The translations under genes and the position numbers were made by a program. Under the pieces are notes generated by a model. That model was not told where the DNA came from, did not search any database, and was given only the letters and a program-made list of their open reading frames with translations. From NCBI GenBank assembly GCA_032622095.1, contig CP136062.1, positions 134,950,960-135,014,959 of the forward strand: a stretch of 64,000 bases of DNA, in the 5' to 3' direction. The stretch's first letter is position 1. Each line of letters starts with the position of its first letter. The stretch comes from Siphonodentalium dalli (Eukaryota; Mollusca; Scaphopoda; Gadilida; Siphonodentaliidae). Below, one piece after another: positions 34,560 through 43,334 of the stretch.

Positions 34560-35264
34560 ACTTTCTGAAATGACAATTGCACTTAACTATGCCAGGGTTG
34601 CAAAAGCAAGAGAGCTTACGATGGTAAAATAAAATTCCCCTGGTTTGTCATTCGCATACCAAATCTGGTGAATCTCCAGAGTATCCTTTGTGGGTTCTAA
34701 ATTGCATTCATGTTCTAAATAAGGTGACATTTGTGCGATGTTATCAGTTGTTCAAAAATCATCTTCACATTCAATTTGTCATCCAGTGATAAGAACTCTT
34801 TTGCATCCGATATGTCTCTCCTGTGTGAGAATCTGCCTTTGACTTTAGGGCGGCCTATATTCAATCAGCTGCCTGTTTCCCATGTTCGGCTTCAAGAAAG
34901 TTTTATGTTACAAATTGTAGTTCTAATTTTGAAGGAATTTTCGAAAGAAGAAAAAGTTACTTTTGTTTCGATACTGCGATGTTGTTCCATCAGACACAAT
35001 GTGTATGGTATCTATGCCAAGACATTTCAGGTCTCTCACTACTGAGCTGAGATGTGCCCACACAGACTGAGCACAATGGGAAACATAACCAGAAATGGTA
35101 CAATACGATTTTGTGAACACTTTTGTCACTTCACCATCAGATGTTCTCAGGATGTCAACACAGGTATGCAGAGAAACTTGCTGTCTGCTTCCCCAGAAGT
35201 TGTATTTCTGTAGCCGCTTCCAATCGTAGCTCTCACTAAAATATATCTGTAGCATGCACACATT
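34560..35264 (-). pseudogene. C-terminal half of an uncharacterised repeated animal protein
   Basis: From 35261 leftward the frame reads LQIYFSESYDWKRLQKYNFW, GSRQQVSLHTCVDIL, a TISGYVSH block, DTIHIVSDGTTSQYRNKSNF, then (after a frame change) a Glu-x-Glu-His-Gly-Lys block and TLEIHQIW. I know this pattern from unnamed, often multi-copy, predicted proteins of cnidarians, molluscs and fish. The acidic and His positions could be a DDE-type core, but that is inference. The N-terminal half is at 43336-43794, and removing the TA-flanked insertion puts both halves in one frame. A TGA at the junction and later shifts make it non-functional. Confidence 0.55.
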
Positions 35265-35279
35265 TATGGGAGGCCAAGT

Positions 35280-35435
35280 TCACTTTTAATATTTGCGCCT
35301 AAGCGCAATTATTTGTGCTTAAGCACAATTATTTTCGATTAAGCACAATTATGTATGCTTAAGTGTAAAACATTGCGCTTAAGCATAATTATTTGAGCTT
35401 AATCGCAAATATTTGTGCTTAAGCTCAAATATGTA
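35280..35435. repeat. GCTTAAGC satellite within the TA element
   Basis: Seven to nine imperfect units of about 17-18 bp alternate TGCTTAAGCACAATTATTTG with variants. A shorter matching array is at 43236-43300. The TTAA inside GCTTAAGC was the target of the nested TTAA MITE at its right end. Confidence 0.8.
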
Positions 35436-36089
35436 CACTTCATTCCCCATCGATATAGCCTGTCCCTCAAAAATAAAATAGGCTTCCCCATGTTTGAACT
35501 TATTAATGTGTGGTGGACCCTGCCAATATCAACAGGGTGTTATACAATGGTTTTGGTACAATGGCGGTGGGTATCCTGTGAAAATATATCCACCCGTCAA
35601 AAACCGCCACAAACAGAAAGAACATCAAAATGTGGATAGACTTTGTACGTATACAAATAAGAAATATTGCATAAACAGTATGTTATGGTAATATGTTTGA
35701 CCATTGTTATGTAAACAAAAGCATAAAAAGTAACTTTTCTGGTGTTTGTTTATATTATGATGGTAAACATAAAGAGCGTTCTTTGTTGGTGAATACCTGA
35801 TATGGAACTAATAAAGAGCGTTTATGCCATTTGTGCTGTCTTCTGTAACACAATCAGGCTCTTGCTTCGGTAAAATATAGTAGGTCTTTATTATAACATG
35901 CTGTTTTCGCGATGGTCGTGGTATAAACAAGATACAAGATTTTATTGCAATAACACCTCAGTGGGCAGTTGCAAGCATATAACATATAATATAAAACATA
36001 CATATACAATAATAGCATGAATTAAACAAAACCCGACTAAGTCAAAATTTATATTCAGTATACTCACTCACAAGTTGTTCTTATAATTA

Positions 36090-36206
36090 TTATGCACTTG
36101 ATAAAATCTGCCGTTTTTCAAAGAAGGACCGGATCATGTCGCATATGATATTTATGGTATCAATGTGCCTATTTTCCATTATATAATTAAATTTATTGTC
36201 TTCTGT
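36090..36206 (-). pseudogene. severed last 38 codons of LINE ORF2
   Basis: Directly after the left copy of the foldback target duplication, the ORF2 frame resumes with TEDNKFNYIMENRH and ends KRQILSSA before TAA. It is in phase with the codons at 37110-37119 once the foldback element and one duplication copy are disregarded, so it is the original ORF2 C-terminus. Confidence 0.85.
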
Positions 36207-37119
36207 CATTCTGTGGGGGAACATGTCTCTATTCCGAAGGTTCGCTATTCCGAAGGTTCACTATAATCCGAAGGTTCACTAATCCGAAGGTTCACTATTC
36301 CGAAGGTTCGCTATTCCGAAGGTTTTTGTTGTTTTAAAAGTTAATTCTATATTCTAAAGTATTGAGAGGGTTCTTTAGTACGAAGACTCTTTTTATGAAG
36401 GAAATAACTTAAAACATTAAACAAATTAATGTGATTTTTGTTTTCGTGGGTTTCCTTGAGATTTAACCCTTTTATATTTGGCGAGTAGAACGACATATAT
36501 GTCGTCTATCGGCTGAGGACTAAAACAACATATATGTCGTTTTAGGAAGTGTTATTTTACGTAGACATAACTTCAATAAATCATCTGATTTATAAATGAT
36601 TTACATATGAGTTATTTTGATTAATATAATGTCCCAAATGCTAAAGGCGGACTATAACAGTGGGGCTCTTACGGTCAATCAATACTGGAACGCTATAACT
36701 TACTGTATAGCAGAATACCGCTGAATGGTCCTGACTGCAATTCTGACTTTGTATTGATTTTAATGTTGATGTTTCTTTCAAGTACAGATTGCCAGTTCGG
36801 GTAGAATGCATCTCTAACTCGTAGTTTATTTCAGTCATTGTGTTTTCAACTTTCTATAATATTAAAATGATAAACTGATACTGTCTTCTTGCTATTAATA
36901 ACCGACATCTGGGACAAATTAGATATTAGATTGGGGTGTATAAATGAACGGGGGGGGGGGGGCAAATTTTGATTCATTTCTGGCTAAAAACTCCCATAAT
37001 AGAAAACCTTCGGAATAGCGAACCTTCGGAATAGTGAACCTTCGGATTAGTGAACCTTCGGATTAGTGAACCTTCGGAATAGCGAACCTTCGGAATAGAG
37101 AACCCTACCCATTCTGTGG
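36207..37119. mobile_element. foldback element made of TTCCGAAGG repeats, 10-bp target duplication
   Basis: The body is 36217-37109 (893 bp). Each end has about six 15-18 bp units of the form CTATTCCGAAGGTTCG or CTAATCCGAAGGTTCA, the right array being the inverse of the left. CATTCTGTGG is duplicated at 36207-36216 and 37110-37119. A 9-10 bp duplication would fit Mutator-like elements, but no transposase is present. The interior holds a G13 run (36950-36962) and two ACATATATGTCGTTTT-like motifs near 36490-36540. Confidence 0.9.
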
Positions 37120-40100
37120 AAATCGGTTTTATACTCGCCTATTGCTGCGAAACAACTGATGCGAATGTTTTCGTATGCCGAACAATTCATAACAAAATGT
37201 GATTCGGTCTCAACCGAGTTTGTCCTACAGACAGGACATATTCTATCCTCTATATCTGACGGGGGCTGTTTGTGTCTTCCCTTCTCAATCTCAAGCTTGT
37301 GATTACTTACGCGTAACCTTGTAAAGAGAGTTCTCGCGTCAGCAGATTTGGTATTGGTAATATACGGTTCCACCTCATATCTGCGTTTGAAAATGCGATA
37401 CGTTCTTAGTTTATTACCACCGATTGATCTCGTATCATCAAAAACGTCCTTCACAAAACAGTTAATGTGATCTATTTTCAGCTTTTTTATCAGTTCTTGT
37501 TCTTGAATTCCACTGTCTTCGGCAATATCGATTCCAAGCTTCAGTAGTAATACATTCCACGATTCCGTGGATAATTTCGAATTAGTTGATTCAACGTAGG
37601 CCGCATAAACTAATGTATGACGCTTTGACTTAGAAATTTTATTCCTATATCTGAAACTCTTTAAAACCGCGTCATGAAATACGGGGAATCTACCCAGTTC
37701 TGCACGAGAAGCATGGTTCGACGCTTTTCTATTTATACAAAGTACATTTTTGCAGAATTTCAATTGAACCTGCTCGCAAGGTAAAGAATCAGTATGCAGA
37801 TTCGGCACATCTCCCAGCCATACTTCACAACCATACAACATTACTGGTTTTATTAGTTTATCAAACAACTTGCATTTTGTAGGGGTCGTTAGCTGAAGTC
37901 TTGATGGAATAGATTGTGTTAGGAAAAACATTGATTTTAATGCCTTTGCACTCAAATGCTCCTGCGATTTTAACGTTTTGCCAGTTGCACTGAATTTTAG
38001 ACCCAAATACATATAATCCCCAACCATTTCCAGTGGCTTCGATCGAAATATGAATTTCGGTTCATATTTTGACTTGCGAGATCTAAAAACCATGCATTTT
38101 GTTTTATTTACATTAACAGTGAGACTATTATCTGTTGCATAATTTTCCAAGTTATTCAAGCATTTCTGTAAACCTTCTTTCGTTTCCGATATTATTACAA
38201 GGTCATATGCGAATAAAAGATGACTGATCAGCCGATTATTTAGAATAACGGGATTACAAGTCGAGTCAAATGAATACCTTAGGTCATCAATATACATTTT
38301 AAACAGCGTGGGTGAAATTGAACAGCCTTGTCTTACTCCAATAGTTGATAGAAGTTGTGGTCCAACGCCTGTCTCTGTTTTCACACTTATGTAGCTTGCT
38401 TGATACATTGAACGTATACACTGATTTATTTTACCAGAAATTCCATAATCACGTATTTTGTGTAACATTAACGATCTATCTACTGAGTCGAACGCTTTTT
38501 TGAAATCAATGAATGCAGCATAAATGGGCTTATTTTTCTGCTTGTATTTCTTCACAATGGTATTTAAAACAAATGCACTATCAATTGTACTACGATTCGT
38601 CCGAAAACCAAACTGATTGTCACTGATCAGATCATTCTCCTCGAGGTGGTTATTTATCCTGGTGTTAATTATTTTGTTGAAAAGTTTACCTAGGTTATTT
38701 GTCAGAGCAATCGGGCGATAATTATTCGGATCATGTCGATCTCCCTTTTTATAGAGCGTCTTTATGAGTGAAAAACTCCAATGTTTAGGGTAATGTCCGG
38801 AACATAACACTAGATTGAACAGTTTTGTTGTCTCATCTATTATCTCCGGTACTACTGATTTAAGAAATTCATTTGAAATATTTCCATTTTCAGAAGATTT
38901 CCTATTTTTCAAGAGCTTAAGGCATTTTAGTATTTCTTCCGATGTTATCTCTTCGTCGGTAATATTTTGATCTATATCTATGCGCGGCGTTCCCAGCACA
39001 CGGTCATTTTCGTCTCGTGGAATTATTTCTTTACATAAAAGTTCTTTAAAAAAATCTACACATTCATCAGGGTGCAAATAATTCATTTCAACTTTTCGTG
39101 GTCTAAGACCATTAATTATACGCCAATATTCCGAAGGGTCACTTGTCTCAATATCATCCAGGTTTTCCGATATTTCCTGATAATACAATTTTGATTTCTT
39201 TTTTGTTTCTCTTTTATAAGTTTTTTTAGCTGCGAAAAACTCATTTCGAAGATCTGCATTGCGAGGGTATCGCTTCATTTCTTTACCCGCGTGCTTCATA
39301 TGTTTTTTCAATTCTTTGCATTTTGCATCAAACCATTTACGTTTCCTTTGCATTTGTTTATTTTTACTTTTAACAAATTGAGTTGCGGTGGCATTAACAG
39401 AATTCACGATATTATCATAATCACGCACAGCTTGTTCTATTCCGTTCTTATCGCGTGCGTATACGTTTGATCTAAATTTCAATAAGCGGTGTTGCATATC
39501 AGCATCTGCCAGAGCCTGTTTTACTTTAGCATCACTATCTCGAGACCATTTAGCCACACCGTGCGGTTTCGTATAATAATATTTAAATGCAGTTTTATTG
39601 ACATCTTGTGACTTTATGTTCATATGTATTGCTAGTTGACAGTGATCTGAATATTCAGTAGGTTGTTTAACACAAAAGTAACTCACATCGGATAAATATC
39701 TGTCTGAAATAATCACGTAATCCACTAAACTCGCACCATTATACTGAAAACTCGTATAATTTCCAAAAGAATCACCAGGTTTGCGACCATTCACTATTCT
39801 CATGGACGCCGATTTACATAGTTTTAGCAAATTAAGTCCAAACGAATTTGTTTCTTTGTCTAAACTAGCCCTGTCTTTCGCACTATCTAAGACATAACTT
39901 TCAGATGATGTTGTGAACCTGTCCTCATCAAACGCGACATAATCCGGCCCTCCGCCTGTCCGTGCATTAAAGTCTCCACCCAGAATGATAAGCGATGTTG
40001 GGTCATATTTGCGGAGTTCTATCTCGATATCTCTAAAGACGAAATCGTAACCATCTCTTGTTTTCCAATAAGTAGAATTTTGTGGGGGCAGATAAACAGA

Positions 40101-40463
40101 AACGAAAATGACATCAGACTTTTGACCAAATATTTCTCCGTTAAACTCTACCCATAACGCAATATCGTGAATGTTATGAACACGTGTAACAAACTTCGCA
40201 TACTTTGATCTAAAATAAAATGCTATTCCACCTTTCTCGTTATCTTTTGTATTTCTGCTCAAATCAATACATTGATAGCCAGTTAAACTTATATTCCCGG
40301 GGTCTTGATGCCAAGTTTCTGAAATAGTTATGAAATCATATCGATCTAATTGCCGTATGAAATCAGAATCATTAATTTTGTTAACAATGCCTTGTGCATT
40401 CAACGCGGTGTAACATACATTGTGTGTTAAAGAGTGAATTGTTGATATTACATCATTTGACAT
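37047..40463 (-). CDS. LINE ORF2: AP endonuclease and reverse transcriptase, catalytic Asp lost
   Basis: One open frame of 1,138 codons from ATG. An APE-type endonuclease occupies residues ~1-290, with ISETWHQD, LGGDFNART (~161) and SDHCQLAIH (~272). An RT occupies ~490-800, with RHDPNNYRPIALTNNLGK, AAFIDFKKAFDSVDR (Asp ~653), GVRQGCSISPTLFKMYIDDL (~707) and LLFAYDLVIIS (~749-759). A C-terminal CPVCRTN ... ESHFVMNC Cys/His motif lies at ~1073. The RT core should read ADD; here residue 753 is Tyr (TAT for GAT), which should abolish polymerisation. The last ~20 residues (VLYSEGSLFRRFTNPKVH) are encoded by the foldback element, and the native 38-codon end is at 36090-36206. Confidence 0.9.
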   Translation of the reverse strand: MSNDVISTIHSLTHNVCYTALNAQGIVNKINDSDFIRQLDRYDFITISETWHQDPGNISLTGYQCIDLSRNTKDNEKGGIAFYFRSKYAKFVTRVHNIHDIALWVEFNGEIFGQKSDVIFVSVYLPPQNSTYWKTRDGYDFVFRDIEIELRKYDPTSLIILGGDFNARTGGGPDYVAFDEDRFTTSSESYVLDSAKDRASLDKETNSFGLNLLKLCKSASMRIVNGRKPGDSFGNYTSFQYNGASLVDYVIISDRYLSDVSYFCVKQPTEYSDHCQLAIHMNIKSQDVNKTAFKYYYTKPHGVAKWSRDSDAKVKQALADADMQHRLLKFRSNVYARDKNGIEQAVRDYDNIVNSVNATATQFVKSKNKQMQRKRKWFDAKCKELKKHMKHAGKEMKRYPRNADLRNEFFAAKKTYKRETKKKSKLYYQEISENLDDIETSDPSEYWRIINGLRPRKVEMNYLHPDECVDFFKELLCKEIIPRDENDRVLGTPRIDIDQNITDEEITSEEILKCLKLLKNRKSSENGNISNEFLKSVVPEIIDETTKLFNLVLCSGHYPKHWSFSLIKTLYKKGDRHDPNNYRPIALTNNLGKLFNKIINTRINNHLEENDLISDNQFGFRTNRSTIDSAFVLNTIVKKYKQKNKPIYAAFIDFKKAFDSVDRSLMLHKIRDYGISGKINQCIRSMYQASYISVKTETGVGPQLLSTIGVRQGCSISPTLFKMYIDDLRYSFDSTCNPVILNNRLISHLLFAYDLVIISETKEGLQKCLNNLENYATDNSLTVNVNKTKCMVFRSRKSKYEPKFIFRSKPLEMVGDYMYLGLKFSATGKTLKSQEHLSAKALKSMFFLTQSIPSRLQLTTPTKCKLFDKLIKPVMLYGCEVWLGDVPNLHTDSLPCEQVQLKFCKNVLCINRKASNHASRAELGRFPVFHDAVLKSFRYRNKISKSKRHTLVYAAYVESTNSKLSTESWNVLLLKLGIDIAEDSGIQEQELIKKLKIDHINCFVKDVFDDTRSIGGNKLRTYRIFKRRYEVEPYITNTKSADARTLFTRLRVSNHKLEIEKGRHKQPPSDIEDRICPVCRTNSVETESHFVMNCSAYENIRISCFAAIGEYKTDFHRMGRVLYSEGSLFRRFTNPKVH

Positions 40464-40677
40464 ATTTAAATTGGTATCATTAAATTGGACTAGGTCATCG
40501 GAGATAAAACACCCGCTTCGATCTATTTACATGTGTATCGAGCATTTGATAAATCGATAGTGGTATATATTTCATATTAGCATAGTTAAGCTTGATTGGG
40601 ATTGAATAGATTTTTACATTAAACATCAATATACAACAATAATAATACATGTAAGTAAGTATTGTGGTGCGAAAGCA

Positions 40678-42453
40678 TTACATGCTATTCCCGAATCTTT
40701 TCATCAAGCTTTCGCTGAAATATGAAAATTGCTCTCTAAACATATGATTAATTTCATTCCTTAACGAATTTTTACGCATCTCACTATTTGGACCAGCAAC
40801 ATTTGGCCCATGCTGGTAATTCAATGAATTTAGACGATGTCCATATCCATGGCTATATGATGACTGCTGTCTGTTAGAATATCCCCTCAATCTACTATCT
40901 CTCGGGCACACTACACTGATACTTTTCCAATCTCCTCCAAACATAATGTCACGACGAGCATATTTTATGCTCTTAGCCAGTACTTTCGTTCCAATAAAAT
41001 TTGGGTGCCAATTATCACGATACACATTGTATCTGACCTCATTGTCTCGCGAGTTGACGAATGAAGGAGTATTGTCTATGAATGTGAAGCCATGTTCCAA
41101 ACAGAATCCGTAATATTTTTCATTTGTTTTCTCAATCATCCTGTTAATGCGGTCTGAATGCAATGTTGGCAACACGGACGAAGTTCTGATAGCTGCAGTT
41201 GGTAGCGCCCTTCTAACTTCAGTATGAAAGTCCTCCAGATCGCTGTCTGTTGTTTCTATATTGTGCCGACAGCTGTTAATGCCGACATGTATAGTAACTT
41301 GGTGTACATTTCCATATTTACAAGCATTGTCATCTTCGAACCATCTCCTAAGACCCTTAAGTCTTTGTCCTGGTCTTACAACACATTTAACTTCCTCATT
41401 CCCGACAGACATCCGTTCTGGTATTATCCCTCTGATCACCGAATCTCCGAGTATCAAATGAACCGGAACCACATCATCATTCGCCTGCCGTTCATTGACA
41501 TCAACAAAGTTATTCTGAGTATTGTCAACAATATCGGAGCTGCATTCCTCATCACCATCATCATCATCATCATCATCATATATTACACATGGTATGGACT
41601 CCAACGTAATATCCTGGTTTGAAATTAAACTGAACCTGTTCTCAGTCGATACTAGAATTTCGTCGGTAGCATCCTCAGTTTGTTTATCAGGTGTTAGAAC
41701 CTTCGGCTTGGCTAAACAATTGTCAATATGTAGTGTGCCTTTTGCTCCCGATGTCGCTTGAAGATTATGTTTCACTACCCTAAGCATTTCTACTTCCTTT
41801 CTCAGTGTTGTGTTCTCTATCCTAATGTTTTCCAACTCCATCTTAAGCTCTTGCGTTGCTCCACGAAATTCTCTGGCTTGTTCTTCGAGAAGGCTGCTGA
41901 TCAAAGCTTTCATATCATCTATTGACTCTCGTTGTTCCTTCTGCTCCAGTTTATTCTCTTCAACCAACACGTGCAGCTCATCGACTGATGATTTTAACGT
42001 AGATGTAGTTATATAATCTCCCCTTGTGATGCTGCATAGCTTCCTTGCCTTTTGTCCCGTACGAATGTGTGTGCGATGTGGTGTTGCAAAAGATACAGTC
42101 TTTGTGATGTCAGATGTATGTTTATCAATAAGTAACGACACGTGCTGATCATTAACATCTGATATTTCTCCAGTAACATTACTTTCAGAACACCCAGACG
42201 CTGACGGTTGTTCCAGATCAAGAGCATCAATTATCAATCCAGCTTCTTGATATTTTGCATGCTTCAAGGCGGGACATTTTCCTCGTTTATACACAGCGCT
42301 AACAACACTATGAATGTCTCCGTCAAAAACAGATTTAAATCCAATGCTGTATATATTAGGCAGAATATTAGTCAGCCACCAAATTATGTTAGGTTTGGGT
42401 CCTTGCAACATCATTTGTTTGGGGTTCTGAATATATGAATAGTTAGCATACAC
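40678..42453 (-). CDS. LINE ORF1, main part: coiled coil and SGNH hydrolase
   Basis: A 591-codon frame. After an N-terminal segment of unknown fold, residues ~165-230 form a predicted coiled coil (LEEQAREFRGATQELKMELE and similar heptads), then an acidic Asp run. From ~330 an SGNH hydrolase follows: LILGDSVIRGI (block I, catalytic Ser), VTIHVGINSCRHN (block III Asn), SSVLPTLHS and RDNWHPNFIGTKVLA (Asp-x2-His block V). ORF1 esterases are known in CR1-like LINEs, where they may act in RNP or membrane interactions. The N-terminal frame overlaps the next entry, suggesting a frameshift within one original ORF1. Confidence 0.85.
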   Translation of the reverse strand: MYANYSYIQNPKQMMLQGPKPNIIWWLTNILPNIYSIGFKSVFDGDIHSVVSAVYKRGKCPALKHAKYQEAGLIIDALDLEQPSASGCSESNVTGEISDVNDQHVSLLIDKHTSDITKTVSFATPHRTHIRTGQKARKLCSITRGDYITTSTLKSSVDELHVLVEENKLEQKEQRESIDDMKALISSLLEEQAREFRGATQELKMELENIRIENTTLRKEVEMLRVVKHNLQATSGAKGTLHIDNCLAKPKVLTPDKQTEDATDEILVSTENRFSLISNQDITLESIPCVIYDDDDDDDGDEECSSDIVDNTQNNFVDVNERQANDDVVPVHLILGDSVIRGIIPERMSVGNEEVKCVVRPGQRLKGLRRWFEDDNACKYGNVHQVTIHVGINSCRHNIETTDSDLEDFHTEVRRALPTAAIRTSSVLPTLHSDRINRMIEKTNEKYYGFCLEHGFTFIDNTPSFVNSRDNEVRYNVYRDNWHPNFIGTKVLAKSIKYARRDIMFGGDWKSISVVCPRDSRLRGYSNRQQSSYSHGYGHRLNSLNYQHGPNVAGPNSEMRKNSLRNEINHMFREQFSYFSESLMKRFGNSM

Positions 42454-42887
42454 GACTTACTTCTGGTTGGAACTTTAACAATGTCCTCAACTTCAACACC
42501 TTTTTTGTCGCAGGAAACACGCCAAATTGATCCGTTTTTCTCCTTCAGCTTAACAAAATCCCAATATATTTCTGTCACACCATACCTGTATGCTTCGAAT
42601 TTCCTGGTATCCAAATCGATTGTGACACATCTTCCTTTGTTTTTGACTTCTACATTATCGAAATAAACAGACATTCGCTTCGATTTCTTTTTCGCAACTT
42701 TGTCAATTTTCAGTGAGTAATCCCGCATTTCCGTAACCTTCGGTACCGGTACTGGTATATCTATAGATGTAGAGATCACAGTTTCGTTGTCCGCTTCATC
42801 GTCCGCCATTTCACCTATACCTCCGATGACCAATGTCCAGTGAGTGTAAGTTAATAAGTTGTCATGTGTCGCTTTAAGAAACGACAA
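42411..42887 (-). pseudogene. LINE ORF1 N-terminal part in a shifted frame
   Basis: The likely start is the internal MADDEADNETV near 42809; the first ATG at 42887 is less typical. The product includes KKKSKRMSVYFDNVEVKNKG and GVTEIYWDFVKLKEKNGSIW, a small mixed alpha/beta domain I do not recognise. The frame overlaps the main ORF1 by about 43 bp and ends at TGA near 42411. A GTAAGT...TATATTCAG pair in the overlap looks like a 34-nt intron, but splicing it would not join the frames. A frameshift is the simpler reading. Confidence 0.6.
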
Positions 42888-42891
42888 TAGG

Positions 42892-43139
42892 CGAGTGGGT
42901 GTTTTTTGTTACCCACTCATCTTTGCTTATCTCAGATGTGTCTGCGACATGTGCATGTATGAAGATATTATTTCGGCATTGATAACATTTGAGAAACATG
43001 CAGTCTTCATTATTTGTAGAACACACTGTTTTTATGTGTGTTTAAATTTTTGTCACTGAACAGTTTCTTGAGCATGTACACCCCTATGTATCACATAGAA
43101 TGGACGAAGTCTGGTGAACGATGAATGGATACTGTTAGA
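42892..43139 (-). repeat. duplicate of 43489-43794 fused to the LINE 5' end
   Basis: Shares GTGGGTGTTTTTTGTTACCC, CATGTGCATGTATGAAGAT, GAGAAACATGCAGTCTTC and GTACACCCCTATGTATCACA with 43489-43794. Relative to that copy it lacks about 9 and 60 bp and has a 12-bp insertion. It lies between the LINE start and the MITE remnant. It is therefore either carried in with the LINE transcript (5' transduction) or captured at integration. Confidence 0.8.
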
Positions 43140-43334
43140 TATGAACGGAACTGTATGCGTTTTAATGTTTTATCTGTTTACGGTGTTTGGAACAAATATG
43201 AATATTTTCGACAATTAAGGCCGCACGTGCCTTTAAGCGCAAATAATGGAGCTTAAGCACAAATAATTGTGCTTAAGCACAAATAATGGAGCTTAAGCGA
43301 AATTAATTATTAAAAGTGAATTTGGCCTCCCATA

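Larger units (their letters stand above)
35926..43139 (-). mobile_element. CR1-like LINE, near full length, with a foldback insertion
   Basis: Minus-strand order is ORF1 (split in two frames, 42887-40678), a 214-bp spacer, ORF2 with AP endonuclease and RT (40463), and a 3' untranslated region ending near 35926 with CAATAAAATCTTGTATCTTG. An ORF1 with an esterase domain followed by APE-RT is the arrangement described for CR1-like LINEs. A foldback element (36217-37109) interrupts the 3' end of ORF2. About 250 bp at the 5' end (42892-43139) duplicates nearby sequence. No clear target duplication is seen where it enters the MITE. Confidence 0.85.
35562..43236 (+). mobile_element. TTAA MITE, copy 3, split by a LINE
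   Basis: 35562-35925 matches the MITE from TGGCGGTGGGTATCCTGTG onward, and 43140-43232 matches its end, followed by TTAA at 43233-43236. Joined, they give GGTATATATGAACGG as in copy 1, with no bases gained or lost. The left terminal repeat and about the first 20 bp are missing and replaced by about 125 bp of unrelated DNA. Confidence 0.9.
35265..43334. mobile_element. TA-flanked terminal-repeat element, outer layer of the nest
   Basis: Ends are TGGGAGGCCAAGTTCACTTT at 35267 and, inverted, AAAGTGAATTTGGCCTCCCA ending 43332. TA is duplicated at 35265-35266 and 43333-43334, as for Tc1/mariner-type MITEs. Its own sequence is only about 35267-35561 and 43237-43332. Both parts contain imperfect tandem units built on GCTTAAGC and AATTATTTG. 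Everything between was inserted later. The TA site lies inside the uncharacterised coding sequence. Confidence 0.85.

Noticed and set aside
35280-35435. CRISPR-like array (regular GCTTAAGC repeats)
   Set aside because: Units are 17-18 bp, contiguous without spacers, and lie in a eukaryotic MITE.
36950-36962. G13 run as a functional G-quadruplex
   Set aside because: A bare homopolymer inside a foldback element; the same occurs at 24061. No regulatory context supports function.
41522-41761. Ser-rich forward open frame (poly-Ser)
   Set aside because: It is the antisense of the Asp run in LINE ORF1.
42411-42453. 34-nt intron (GTAAGT ... TTCAG) in LINE ORF1
   Set aside because: Far below usual intron length, and removing it does not put the two ORF1 frames in phase.
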